Part shown: positions 51,679 to 60,221 of the stretch, piece after piece
Position numbering within the stretch: position 1 is the first letter of the stretch
How the letters are laid out: the number at the start of each line of letters is the position of its first letter
Assembly (NCBI GenBank): GCA_964415045.1
Contig: CAYPZL010000002.1
Location: 16,190-80,189, forward strand
Length of the DNA: 64,000 nucleotides
Origin: CAYPZL01 sp964415045
GTDB lineage: Bacteria > Planctomycetota > Phycisphaerae > Sedimentisphaerales > Anaerobacaceae
Direction of reading: 5' to 3'
Made by a program: the position numbers and the translations under genes
Notes under the pieces: model-generated
What the model was told of the DNA's origin: nothing
Seen by the model: the letters and a program-made list of their open reading frames with translations, nothing else
Databases searched by the model: none

Positions 51679-52545
51679 TCAGTCGGCATGAGGCCTTCGT
51701 TCGACCACGTAGCGTGTCACGTTGGCGACGGTGTCGACCCAGAGGCCGTTGTTCGGGTCCCGTGCGTATTCGCAGAACGCCCGGAGCGTGTCAGCTCTCG
51801 TGGTTTGGCGACCGCCCGCGCCGATCTCATGGCCGCACAGGACCAGCCAGAGGCCCTTCGCGCAAGCCGCCTCGATCAAGGTCCTAAGCTGCTCGAACGT
51901 GAGCCCGTCCAGCTCCATGGCCATGAGCTGCGCCGGGTCGCAAAAGGCCGGATCGTTGGCGCCCTCGTCCCGCCAGCCGCGTCCCGCCAGGAACCGGGAC
52001 GCCACCAGCGGAACGTAACTCCTGACATTCTCGCCGCGCCCCACGAACTTCTGCCCGCATGGATAGGCAAACGTGAGCGGACGAACGCCCAACATCTCGA
52101 AGATTTCGGCGCTGGCCCGGTCCAGCTCGTCCGCCATCTCCTCGAGCGTGTAGTTTTCCAGGGCCTTCTCGCGCGCCCAGGGGAAGTTGCCCGTGCACGG
52201 GTGACGCATGGAATGGTTTCCGATCTCGTGGCCGGCTGCCGCCGCGGCTCGCCACGCAGGCAGACGCTTTGCCACATGAGACAGTGACACGTAGAAAGTG
52301 GCCTTGACCCCATAGCTGTCGAGCAGCGGAATACCGACGTCCGCCTGGCTCAGGCGCGCGTCATCGAAGGTCAGACTGACGGCGGCCCGCTTTCCCGAAG
52401 GCCAGACAAAAACGTCTGCAGGCGCCGCTTCGCTGGAAGCCGAACCGGGCCGGGCCGGGGGCTCTTGCGCGTGCCGAGAACGATGACAGGAAGCGATAAA
52501 CGCGGTCCCGATACAGGCTGCGGTGATGAAGGCTTTACGCATCAT
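51679..52545 (-). CDS. Polysaccharide deacetylase lipoprotein (CE4/NodB fold)
   Basis: The 288-residue protein has a lipoprotein signal with lipobox FIASC (Cys about residue 20). The NodB domain includes AVSLTFDDARLSQADVGIP (catalytic Asp pair), GHEIGNHSMRHP (zinc His-x3-His), and FAYPCGQKFVG (catalytic Tyr-Pro-Cys in place of the R-x-x-Y/P loop). It removes acetyl or formyl groups from an amino-sugar polymer in the periplasm or at the outer membrane. ATG 52545 is followed by a second ATG. It lies 46 bases after the ACT gene of the ior-paaK operon and may be the last gene of that unit. Confidence 0.87.
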   Translation of the reverse strand: MMRKAFITAACIGTAFIASCHRSRHAQEPPARPGSASSEAAPADVFVWPSGKRAAVSLTFDDARLSQADVGIPLLDSYGVKATFYVSLSHVAKRLPAWRAAAAAGHEIGNHSMRHPCTGNFPWAREKALENYTLEEMADELDRASAEIFEMLGVRPLTFAYPCGQKFVGRGENVRSYVPLVASRFLAGRGWRDEGANDPAFCDPAQLMAMELDGLTFEQLRTLIEAACAKGLWLVLCGHEIGAGGRQTTRADTLRAFCEYARDPNNGLWVDTVANVTRYVVERRPHAD

Positions 52546-52591
52546 AGTCGAGTCGCTCCGCCTTATGCGAGGCCCCGACACGCGGCGGCCG

Positions 52592-53026
52592 TCAGAGGTT
52601 GTACAACTCCTCGTCCTCCAGGACGGTGAAACCGGCGTCCCTCACAATCTTCTCCGCCGCGGCCATCTGTGACTGCTCGATCTCCATGCAGCAGACGCCC
52701 GTGCTGTGAGGCTGCAAGACGAAACCGTACGCGTCCGTGACGTTGATGTCGTTCTCGGCCAGCACCGACGTCAACCGGTCGAAGTTGCCCGGCTGATCGG
52801 GAACCGAGATCGCCAGAATGTCCTTGAGCGCACAGGCACACCCGCAATCCGCCAGCGCCAAGTACGCTTCGTTGGGTTTGTTCACGATCAGTCGAAGCAG
52901 CCCGTAGTCGCCCCGGTCCTGGATCGTAAAAGCGCGGATGTCGATATTGCTCTTATGCAAATTCTCGGAGATCGACCGCAACCGGCCGGCGCGGTTTTCC
53001 ACGAAGATCGTCAGTTGTTTTGCCAT
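52592..53026 (-). CDS. Tandem ACT domain protein, copy 1
   Basis: The 144-residue protein consists of two ACT domains: KQLTIFVENRAGRLRSISENLHKSNIDIRAF (residues 3-33) and ILAISVPDQPGNFDRLTSVLAENDINVTDAYGF (about 70-102). ACT domains bind amino acids and regulate partner enzymes. It follows a PaaK gene by 10 bases and closely matches the second copy at 54459-54890. Such ACT proteins regularly follow phenylacetate-CoA ligases in anaerobes and are expected to be allosteric partners. The start at ATG 53026 is set by homology. Confidence 0.88.
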   Translation of the reverse strand: MAKQLTIFVENRAGRLRSISENLHKSNIDIRAFTIQDRGDYGLLRLIVNKPNEAYLALADCGCACALKDILAISVPDQPGNFDRLTSVLAENDINVTDAYGFVLQPHSTGVCCMEIEQSQMAAAEKIVRDAGFTVLEDEELYNL

Positions 53027-53036
53027 AGCGCATCCC

Positions 53037-54347
53037 TCACTCTTTGGGTCTTTCATCGACGACACGTTTGGCCTTGCCCTCGAAGACGGGCAGCGAGCCG
53101 GGCTCATGCAGCTCGATGACCGGATTGATGACGATGGACGACCGTATTTCCTCTGCGATTCTGGCCTTCAGCGCTTCCAGTCTGGCCACCTCGCCCAGGA
53201 AGAGCTTCGGGTAAATCTCGACTTTCACGGCGAGCCGGTCGAGAGCGCCCTTTTTGTCGACGTGAATCTGGTAGTTGGTCGCCACCTCCGGGATTTTCAT
53301 GATCTTCTCTTCGATCTGTGAAGGGAAGACGTTGACGCCGTTGATGATGAGCATGTCGTCGGTGCGGCCGAGAATCCGGGACAGGCGGCGATGGGTCCGC
53401 CCGCACGCGCACGGCTCGGGATGAAGGAACGCCAGGTCCCGCGTGCGATACCGCAGGATAGGCGTGGCCCGACGAACCAGGTTGGTCAGCACGACCTCGC
53501 CCTCTTGACCGTCCTCCAGGACCTCGCCCGTGCTCGGGTCGATGATCTCGACGATGTAGGCATCTTCCCAGACGTGCATATCCTCCTTGCAAACGCATTC
53601 GAAGGCCACGCCGGGACCGTTGAGCTCGCTGAGTCCGTACGAATTGTACGCCTCGATCTGGAGCAACTCTTCCAGCTTGCGGCGGGTGTTCTCTGAGTGC
53701 GGTTCGGCCCCGATGAAGGCCTTACGCAGCGACAGTTCCTCGCGGGCAGTGCCTTCGGCCTCCAGCCGGGAGTGGATGTGCAGCAGGTAGCTCGGCGTGA
53801 TGTGCAGCACAGTGGTATGGAAATCCTTCATCACCTGGATCTGCCGTTTCGTGTTGCCCCCGCCGATGGGAATCACCGTCATCCCCACACGCTCGGCGCC
53901 GTAGTGCAGGCCCAAACCACCGGTGAACAAACCGTAGGTCATCATGTTCTGGAATACATCCGCCGGCACCGCCCCGGTCGCCACGATGCTGCGCGCGACC
54001 AGGTCGCACCAGTTGTCGACGTCGTCCTGAGCCAGATAGATCACCGTGGGGATGCCCGTCGTGCCGCTGGAGGAGTGGATGCGGACGACCTCACTCATGT
54101 CCACCGCCAGCAGGCCCTTGGGGAAACTGCGCCGCAGATCGTCTTTGGTCGTATACGGGATCCGCCGCAGGTCCTGCAAGCCCGTGATCTCCTCAGGGAA
54201 ATTGATCTGGGCCTGGCTCAACTTCTTGCCGTAAAACGGCGTCTTGAGCGCCCAGCCAATCGTTTCCCTGAGGCGTTGCAGCTGAATCTTTTCGAGCTGA
54301 GAACGCTCGGCTGTTTCTATTTCCCGGTTCCAAAAAGGTATGTCCAT
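53037..54347 (-). CDS. paaK: Phenylacetate-CoA ligase family enzyme, copy 1
   Basis: The 436-residue adenylate-forming enzyme has the PaaK signatures: IPYTTKDDLRRSFPKGL, the ATP loop in HSSSGTTGIPTVIYL (about residues 85-100), NSYGLSELNGPGVAFEC and LRYRTRDLAFL, and a C-terminal lid with GRTDDMLIINGVNVFPSQIE. It activates an aryl- or alkyl-acetate to its CoA thioester with ATP. The operon context with ior genes points to arylacetates or arylpyruvate-derived acids. It is about 40% like the second copy by eye, so the two probably differ in substrate. Confidence 0.92.
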   Translation of the reverse strand: MDIPFWNREIETAERSQLEKIQLQRLRETIGWALKTPFYGKKLSQAQINFPEEITGLQDLRRIPYTTKDDLRRSFPKGLLAVDMSEVVRIHSSSGTTGIPTVIYLAQDDVDNWCDLVARSIVATGAVPADVFQNMMTYGLFTGGLGLHYGAERVGMTVIPIGGGNTKRQIQVMKDFHTTVLHITPSYLLHIHSRLEAEGTAREELSLRKAFIGAEPHSENTRRKLEELLQIEAYNSYGLSELNGPGVAFECVCKEDMHVWEDAYIVEIIDPSTGEVLEDGQEGEVVLTNLVRRATPILRYRTRDLAFLHPEPCACGRTHRRLSRILGRTDDMLIINGVNVFPSQIEEKIMKIPEVATNYQIHVDKKGALDRLAVKVEIYPKLFLGEVARLEALKARIAEEIRSSIVINPVIELHEPGSLPVFEGKAKRVVDERPKE

Positions 54348-54458
54348 AGGTCAACTTCTGTCTATCTCACTGCGATACTACAGGGCATGCAACGGCCCCG
54401 GCACGAACTCCCATCGCCTCGCCTCGTACGCCCGAACCCGTCCCGCGCTTCTTCGGGC

Positions 54459-54890
54459 TCAGAGACCACCGATCTCTTTCTCGGTGACCACGGAGATGTT
54501 GTTCTTGGCAAGAATCTGCTGCGCGAAATCAGTATCTTCGAACCGGAAGACCAGAAGGGCCTTGTCGCTGAACTTCTCGACGAACCCGTACATGTATTCG
54601 ATATTGACATCGTTGTCGCTGAAGATTTTGAGCACAGCGGCGAGCCCGCCCGGCCGGTCCCCCACTTCGATGGCCACGACGTCCGTGAAGTTGGCGACGA
54701 AACCATTGTCCTGCAAGAGCTGGATGGCCGCCTCCGACTTGTCCACGACGATCCGCAGAACGCCGAAGCTCTCCGTCTCGGCGATGGTCAGGGCGCGGAT
54801 GTTCACGTCGTTTTCGCCCAGCAACGAGCACACGTCGTACAGTCTGCCCTTGCGGTTCTCCAGGAAGACAGATATTTGCGTAATCTTCAT
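54459..54890 (-). CDS. Tandem ACT domain protein, copy 2
   Basis: The 143-residue protein has two ACT domains: KITQISVFLENRKGRLYDVCSLLGENDVNIRAL and VVAIEVGDRPGGLAAVLKIFSDNDVNIEYMYGF. The pair resembles copy 1 (52592-53026) and follows paaK copy 2 by 10 bases. AGAGGT precedes the ATG at good spacing. A gap of 111 bases separates it from paaK copy 1. It is expected to bind an amino acid and tune the adjacent ligase. Confidence 0.88.
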   Translation of the reverse strand: MKITQISVFLENRKGRLYDVCSLLGENDVNIRALTIAETESFGVLRIVVDKSEAAIQLLQDNGFVANFTDVVAIEVGDRPGGLAAVLKIFSDNDVNIEYMYGFVEKFSDKALLVFRFEDTDFAQQILAKNNISVVTEKEIGGL

Positions 54891-54900
54891 TGTCCGACCT

Positions 54901-56202
54901 CTACAGCGAGCGCTTGTCCACGATGCGTTTCGACTTGCCCATGCTCCGCTCGATCGTCTTGGGCTCGACGAGAGTCACCTTTACCCCAATGGAGAGGACA
55001 GCCGTAATCTCTTTCTTGATCTTGTCGCGAAGCTCGTTGAGCTTCTTGATTTCATCGGAGAAGAACTTCTTCTCGACCTCGACCAGGACTTCCACCTGAT
55101 CGAGCTGATGGGCCTTTCGATCCACGACGATCTGGTAATAGGGCTGTGTTCCCTCGATGCCCACGAGCACGTGCTCGATCTGCGAGGGAAAGACGTTGAT
55201 GCCGCGGACGACGATCATATCGTCGGTGCGACCCTTGATCTTGCTGATCCTCGGGCTGGTCCGGCCGCAGCGGCATTTCTCTATGGTCATGCTGACAACG
55301 TCCCGCGTCCGGTAGCGAATGAGAGGAATCCCCTGTTTGGTCAAGGTCGTAATCACCAGCTCGCCGTCCTCACCTTCGGGCACGTCGGCGCCCGTGTTCG
55401 GGTCGATGATTTCGGGGTAGAACACGTCGCTGAAGATGTGCAGGCCATCCTTGTAGGTACATTCCTGGGCCACGCCGGGCCCGATGATCTCGGAAAGGCC
55501 GTAGACGTCGGTGGCGAGCATGTTCCAGGCGGCCTCGATCTCGGCCCGGATCGAGTCGCTCCACGGCTCGGCCCCGAAGATGCCGATCTTCCAGTTCCCC
55601 TGCGTCGGGTCGATACCCATTTCCTTGGCTTCTTCGGCCATGTACAAGGCGTAGCTGGGCGTGCAGGCGATGATCCGGGGCTTGAAGTCCTGCATGATCT
55701 TGAGCTGGCGTGCCGTCTGTCCCGCCGACGTCGGGATGATGCGCAAGCCCATTTCCAAGGCCCCGTAGTGGAACCCCAAACCGCCGGTGAACAGCCCGTA
55801 CCCGTAGGCGATCTGGATCGTATCGTGCGGCTCGGCGCCCGCGCAGCACAGCACCCGCGCCATCACGTCGCCCCAGAGATGCAGGTCGTCCTTCGTATAG
55901 CCCACCAGCGTCGGATTGCCCGTGGTCCCGCTGGATACGTGGATCTCGTTGATCTGTTCCTGCGGAGCCGAGAACAGCCCGTACGGGTAATGGTCGCGCA
56001 TGTCCTCCTTCGTCGTAAACGGCAGCCTCTTGATGTCATCGATCGAGTCAATCGCGTCGGGAGCCACGCCGGCCTCGTCGAGCTTTTGCTTGTAGACCGG
56101 ACAATTGTGCCAGATGTACGGAATCAGTTTCCTGAGGTATTCAGACTGAAGCGCCTTTAGCCCCGCAGGATCCAAGCATTCGACGTCCTCTTTCCAAATC
56201 AT
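54901..56202 (-). CDS. paaK: Phenylacetate-CoA ligase family enzyme, copy 2
   Basis: The 433-residue protein has RLPFTTKEDMRDHYPYGLF, the ATP loop HVSSGTTGNPTLVGYT, TDVYGLSEIIGPGVAQEC, IRYRTRDVVSMT and GRTDDMIVVRGINVFPSQIE. It carries four Cys in the region around IEKCRCGRTSP, a feature common in anaerobic PaaK homologues. ATG 56202 overlaps the iorB stop by four bases, so it is translationally coupled to iorB, making it the likely partner of the oxidoreductase pathway. Confidence 0.93.
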   Translation of the reverse strand: MIWKEDVECLDPAGLKALQSEYLRKLIPYIWHNCPVYKQKLDEAGVAPDAIDSIDDIKRLPFTTKEDMRDHYPYGLFSAPQEQINEIHVSSGTTGNPTLVGYTKDDLHLWGDVMARVLCCAGAEPHDTIQIAYGYGLFTGGLGFHYGALEMGLRIIPTSAGQTARQLKIMQDFKPRIIACTPSYALYMAEEAKEMGIDPTQGNWKIGIFGAEPWSDSIRAEIEAAWNMLATDVYGLSEIIGPGVAQECTYKDGLHIFSDVFYPEIIDPNTGADVPEGEDGELVITTLTKQGIPLIRYRTRDVVSMTIEKCRCGRTSPRISKIKGRTDDMIVVRGINVFPSQIEHVLVGIEGTQPYYQIVVDRKAHQLDQVEVLVEVEKKFFSDEIKKLNELRDKIKKEITAVLSIGVKVTLVEPKTIERSMGKSKRIVDKRSL

Positions 56203-56684
56203 GATTGACCTATCTTTCTCCCTTGGAGGAACACTTTTTTGTTCTCCGCGACGACCTTTTTCTTGAAGACGGTTTCGATGGCCTTCATCCAACAGTCCTC
56301 TTCGATCGGCAGGTTCGCCGCCAGCACGCCGACAAGACAGGTGTTGAGACAACGGGGATTGGAAATCGCTTCCTGGGCTTTATCCAGATAGCGGCTCAGA
56401 TCGGTGCCGCCTTTCTTCAGAAACGTCTTCAGCCGGGGACGTTCGTCGTGGTGGAAGCAAACCAGAAAATCGGCGCTGCCGGCGGGGATCAGGGGCGAAT
56501 ACACCTTTTTGCCGAAGCGCAGGTGCGATTCGACCGAACCGCCTCGCTGGGCCATGCCATGAACCTCGGACTTCTTGACGTGGTAGCCGGCATACATGGC
56601 CGCCCACCCGCAGATCTCCGAGGCCTTAAGAATTCCCTGGCCTCCCACTCCACCGAACGTGATGCTGAATGCTTGATCGCTCAT
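56199..56684 (-). CDS. iorB: Indolepyruvate:ferredoxin oxidoreductase beta subunit
   Basis: The 161-residue protein has FSITFGGVGGQGILKASEICG, KKSEVHGMAQRGGSVESHLRFG and CHHDERPRLKTFL, the gamma-type domain of 2-oxoacid:ferredoxin oxidoreductases in the IorB form. It is shorter than the common 190-200 residues. IorAB decarboxylates arylpyruvates to aryl-acetyl-CoA with reduction of ferredoxin. It follows iorA by 15 bases and overlaps the paaK start. Confidence 0.92.
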   Translation of the reverse strand: MSDQAFSITFGGVGGQGILKASEICGWAAMYAGYHVKKSEVHGMAQRGGSVESHLRFGKKVYSPLIPAGSADFLVCFHHDERPRLKTFLKKGGTDLSRYLDKAQEAISNPRCLNTCLVGVLAANLPIEEDCWMKAIETVFKKKVVAENKKVFLQGRKIGQS

Positions 56685-56699
56685 GAGTCTTGACTCAAC

Positions 56700-58247
56700 C
56701 TACCTTCGTAGCAGCTTGCACGGGTGCCGTGAGATGATGACCGACAGGGCATCTTCACCGACCCGCTTTTTCAGGATCTTCCTGAACTCATCTATGTTCT
56801 TCGGATCGACCACGTCGACGTTGTCGGCGCCGCAGGCGCGGCACAGATCTTCGAGGACGAGCTTCTTGGTCGGCTCGTTGCGAATCGTCAGCCCGGTGGC
56901 GGGATGCTGCTGTCCGCCCGTCATGGCCGTGGTCGAATTGTCCAGGATCATGATGACGCCTTTGGCCTTGTTGTACGCCGCGTTGATCAGCCCGGTCACG
57001 CCCGAGTGGACGAACGTCGAGTCGCCCACGACGCCGACGATCTTCTTGTCCGGCGCGGCCTTGCGCCACCCTTCGTTGAACGTCACACCGGCACCCATGC
57101 AGAGGCACGAATGCAGCGCCGACATCGGCGGCAGGCACGCCAGCGTGTAGCAGCCGATATCGCCGGCCACGAAGGCGTCCACCTTCTTCAACGCCGCGAA
57201 GCTCGCCCAATGCGGACAACCCGGACACAGACGAGGCATGCGCTTGGCGACCTTTTTCTCGCGTTTGGCCCGCCCCTCAACCACCGCCTCCATCAACTCC
57301 GGATTCAGCTCGCCCAGGCGGAACGAAGGATCCTTCGCGGCAAACCGAATCCCCAGCGTCTTGATATGCTCTTCCAGGAATGGGTCGAGCTCCTCAACGA
57401 CGACGAGCTTCTTGACCGTCCTGGCGAATTCGCGGATCTTGTCGTCGCAGAAGGGATAGCTCATGCCGAGCTTCAAATACGAGGCGTCGGGATACACCTC
57501 CTTGAGGTACTGATAGCTCACGCTCGAGGTGATGAACCCGAGCTTCTTCGTGCCGGGCTCCACGCGGTTCAAGCGCGTGCGCTCGGCCAGCGTCTTGAGC
57601 TTCTTGAGCCTCTTTTCCACGACGACGTGCCGCCGGCGAGCGTGCCCTGGAACCATGACATACTTGGGAATGTCCCTCTCGAACTTAGGCTGATCCGGAA
57701 CCTGACGCTCCTGGAGAGACACATCTTCCTTCGTGTGGCTAATGCGGGTCGTCATCCGCACCATCACCGGCGTATCGAAACGCTCGCTGATTTTGAACGC
57801 CTCTTTGACGAATTCCTTGGCCTCGCTGGGGCTGGACGGCTCCAGCAGCGGCATCTTGGAATAGATGGAAACCCAGCGGGTGTCCTGCTCGTTCTGGGAA
57901 GAATGCATGCCCGGATCGTCGCAGACGATGATGACGAAGCCGGCCCGAACCCCCGTGTACGACGACGTCATCAGGGGATCCATCGCAACGTTCAGGCCGA
58001 CGTGCTTGCACGCAAACAAGCTCCGCACACCCGCCGTAGCCGCACCGAAAGCCACCTCATAGGCGACCTTCTCATTCACCGACCACTGAACATCCACCTC
58101 CGGGAAACCCGCCAGCGTCTCGAGGATTTCCGTCGAAGGCGTGCCCGGATAGGCACAGGCCACCGACAGGCCCACCTCGTAGGCCCCGTACGCTAACGCT
58201 TCATTTCCTGAGAGCAACGCTTTAGTCGAAACCGTTTTCTTAGCCAT
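56700..58247 (-). CDS. iorA: Indolepyruvate:ferredoxin oxidoreductase alpha subunit, lacking the ferredoxin domain
   Basis: The 515-residue protein has the pyrimidine-binding domain (GNEALAYGAYEVGLSVACAYPGTPSTEI), the middle domain, and the TPP-binding domain with CPGCPHWASF, GDIGCYTLACLPPMSAL and VGDSTFVHSGVTGLINAAY. Typical IorA proteins are about 600-650 residues and end with a domain holding two [4Fe-4S] clusters. This one stops right after SRHPCKLLRR, with a normal TAG. No separate ferredoxin gene is adjacent. It starts about 10 bases after a near-consensus promoter. Confidence 0.92.
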   Translation of the reverse strand: MAKKTVSTKALLSGNEALAYGAYEVGLSVACAYPGTPSTEILETLAGFPEVDVQWSVNEKVAYEVAFGAATAGVRSLFACKHVGLNVAMDPLMTSSYTGVRAGFVIIVCDDPGMHSSQNEQDTRWVSIYSKMPLLEPSSPSEAKEFVKEAFKISERFDTPVMVRMTTRISHTKEDVSLQERQVPDQPKFERDIPKYVMVPGHARRRHVVVEKRLKKLKTLAERTRLNRVEPGTKKLGFITSSVSYQYLKEVYPDASYLKLGMSYPFCDDKIREFARTVKKLVVVEELDPFLEEHIKTLGIRFAAKDPSFRLGELNPELMEAVVEGRAKREKKVAKRMPRLCPGCPHWASFAALKKVDAFVAGDIGCYTLACLPPMSALHSCLCMGAGVTFNEGWRKAAPDKKIVGVVGDSTFVHSGVTGLINAAYNKAKGVIMILDNSTTAMTGGQQHPATGLTIRNEPTKKLVLEDLCRACGADNVDVVDPKNIDEFRKILKKRVGEDALSVIISRHPCKLLRR

Positions 58248-58256
58248 AGGCTGCTA

Positions 58257-58284
58257 ATTATACGCCCCCCCTTGGCTTTTTCAA
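58257..58284 (-). promoter_or_regulatory. Near-consensus promoter for the iorA operon
   Basis: On the minus strand TTGAAA (58279-58284) and TATAAT (58257-58262) are separated by 16 bases. The -10 box ends only nine bases before the iorA ATG, so the transcript would have a leader of about two or three bases. Confidence 0.75.
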
Positions 58285-58292
58285 CAGAAACT

Positions 58293-58331
58293 CAGATGCC
58301 CGGCGAATTCTGTGCATTCGCCGGGCATCTG
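58293..58331. terminator. Perfect 16-bp palindromic terminator
   Basis: CAGATGCCCGGCGAAT and ATTCGCCGGGCATCTG form a perfect 16-base stem with a seven-base loop. On the minus strand it follows the porin gene and leads into AGTTTCTGTTGAAAAAG, giving a U-rich tail; it overlaps the upstream side of the iorA promoter region. Confidence 0.8.
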
Positions 58332-58348
58332 TCGCGACCACGCTATAA

Positions 58349-59791
58349 TTAGAACGTGTACTCGAGATTGAACCGCAGGAAGTACGCTTCGTCATTATTC
58401 GTGCTGGCATAAAAACTGCCCGGAATGAAGTACTCGGCCAGCAGGTGGCCCTTCAACTGCTTGCTGAAGTTGTACTTGGCCCAGCAAGTGAGCAACTGTC
58501 CGCGGGACTTTCCGCTGCCGTCAGAGAAACCGGCTCCCGTGTTCTCGTCGGCCCAGAGGTAATGATAGTCCGTGCAGATTTGCCACTGGCTGTGCGGCCG
58601 GAACTTGTGGCCGAAGTTGACCCGGTGCAGGTTCGAGATCTCGGCCACCGAACCCTCCGGAATCACCGTGTAGATGTAGAGTTCGCTCCACCGCGGCCAT
58701 TCGCCCCAGAGCAGGTCGAACTGGTTGTTGTCGCCATCGGTGGGGTCCTCGTCACCGCTGGCATACTCGTATCCAACGTGCACGCTGTGGTCCTGAGGGT
58801 CCTTCAGGAGATACTCGAGATTGCTGACCAATCCGTAGGCCTTTAAATCCCGTTTCGGCCCGGTGTTCTCTCCAGGCAATGAAGGCGCATCCCACTTGTC
58901 GCCCTGCTGCATCGCCGCCTCAACACGGTATTTCCAGTTCTCGGTCGGCGTGCCAGCGACAGCGGCACCCAACGTGTAGATTTCCGCCTTCCGACTCCAC
59001 GACGTAGGAAAATTGCTCAAGGCGTGGTCGACGGGGTTGTCGTTGCGATAGATGAAGTACCCTTCGAGCTGTGTATTCTCGATCGACTTGTTCGTCAGGT
59101 AGACAATCGCCCCGTGCTCATCCTGCTCGGTAATCCCCCGATTCTCATCGCTCAAGGGCTTGAGCCACCGATCCGACTCGGCGCTCTGACTCACATAGAC
59201 CAGATCGACCTTCGTGTTCGTCTCCGTCCAGTCATACGTGAAACGGGCCGCATCGAAGTAGATCGTCCGGGAACCGTCCAGAGGCGATCCATCGAGAATC
59301 AGCCAGGCCCCTCCGAAAATCAAATCCTGACGACCGATCGTCGCCGTTAGCGGCATCCCGCCCAGATTCCGCATCGTAATGTTGAAGTGGTCGAACAGGG
59401 CCTCGTCGCAATCGAAGTTGGTGTTCTTGTTCCGAGGCTCATCCCAGGTCCTGAACTCCCAGGTAAGACGCGTCTTGAAATCGACATCCTGACCCAACAC
59501 CCACTTGGTCCACCAACGGGTGCGATAGCGCTGGTATTCCCACTCGTGATTTCTGTTGTCGTCATCCAGAGTGATGATATTCTCACCCCAGACCGAGCGG
59601 AAGCGATGGTCCATCCCCATTTCCAGATACGGCGCGGGGTTGTGGAACGTGCCCCAGAACTGCCCCCACACCGTGTCGTCCGCCGGCGGCGGCGCCGAGT
59701 CGCCGCTGGCCTCGGCCGCAACACCTGCGGCGCAGGCCCCCATCACAAACAACAGCACTACAACTCCGGTTTTCCAGTTTGCTTGCTTCAT
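58349..59791 (-). CDS. Alginate-export-type outer-membrane porin
   Basis: About 480 residues. A signal peptide (WKTGVVVLLFVMGACAAGVAAEA) leads into a beta-barrel with many aromatic-flanked strands (EYQRYRTRWWTKWVLGQDVDF, LTWEFRTWDEPRN, ATIGRQDLIFGGAWLILDGSPL). It ends in Phe (LRFNLEYTF), as expected for an outer-membrane barrel. The GRQDLIFGGAWLIL region is typical of the alginate_exp/AlgE family. It probably transports acidic oligosaccharides or other organic acids; a direct role in alginate export is not implied. ATG 59791 fits the AAAGGAG spacing better than 59797. Confidence 0.85.
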   Translation of the reverse strand: MKQANWKTGVVVLLFVMGACAAGVAAEASGDSAPPPADDTVWGQFWGTFHNPAPYLEMGMDHRFRSVWGENIITLDDDNRNHEWEYQRYRTRWWTKWVLGQDVDFKTRLTWEFRTWDEPRNKNTNFDCDEALFDHFNITMRNLGGMPLTATIGRQDLIFGGAWLILDGSPLDGSRTIYFDAARFTYDWTETNTKVDLVYVSQSAESDRWLKPLSDENRGITEQDEHGAIVYLTNKSIENTQLEGYFIYRNDNPVDHALSNFPTSWSRKAEIYTLGAAVAGTPTENWKYRVEAAMQQGDKWDAPSLPGENTGPKRDLKAYGLVSNLEYLLKDPQDHSVHVGYEYASGDEDPTDGDNNQFDLLWGEWPRWSELYIYTVIPEGSVAEISNLHRVNFGHKFRPHSQWQICTDYHYLWADENTGAGFSDGSGKSRGQLLTCWAKYNFSKQLKGHLLAEYFIPGSFYASTNNDEAYFLRFNLEYTF

Positions 59792-59797
59792 TTTCAT

Positions 59798-60221
59798 CTC
59801 CTTTAACCACGGGGACTATCTACTGCGTTCCCCTCAATGCAGTCGAAAACCCAGCAACATCACTCACAGGATACCTCTATCGATTCCGGCAACGATCTGT
59901 CACCAATCTCGAACATAATTCAGAACCCTGTCAATTGCCATTCAGACACCGCACCCGCGTAAAACCCGCCGGCCCCCGCCATGCGAGCACCGAGCATCAC
60001 TTAAGATTACTAATCGGGTGATAATGCCCAAAATCAGCACAAAAAGAAAGTCTTTTTTCGGACAACCTCGTAAAGCAGGCTCTATCTCAACGTCCCCGCG
60101 CAGACTGCCAGTTCCTGCCGCCCAGAGCCCAATCCTTGCCCGCCGGAGGCCGAATTGCGTCTTAAGTCCTTTTGTTAGATGTATTTAACAAGACTCCGGC
60201 GTTCCCGGCGGCCTCTTCGAG
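59798..60221. other. Intergenic region, 424 bp, upstream of the porin gene
   Basis: I see no gene. TTGACA occurs at about 59931-59936 on the minus strand with only a poor -10 partner (CGAGAT at N17). Short A/T runs near 60040-60060 may mark a terminator for the amidohydrolase gene. The rest shows nothing recognisable. Confidence 0.4.
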
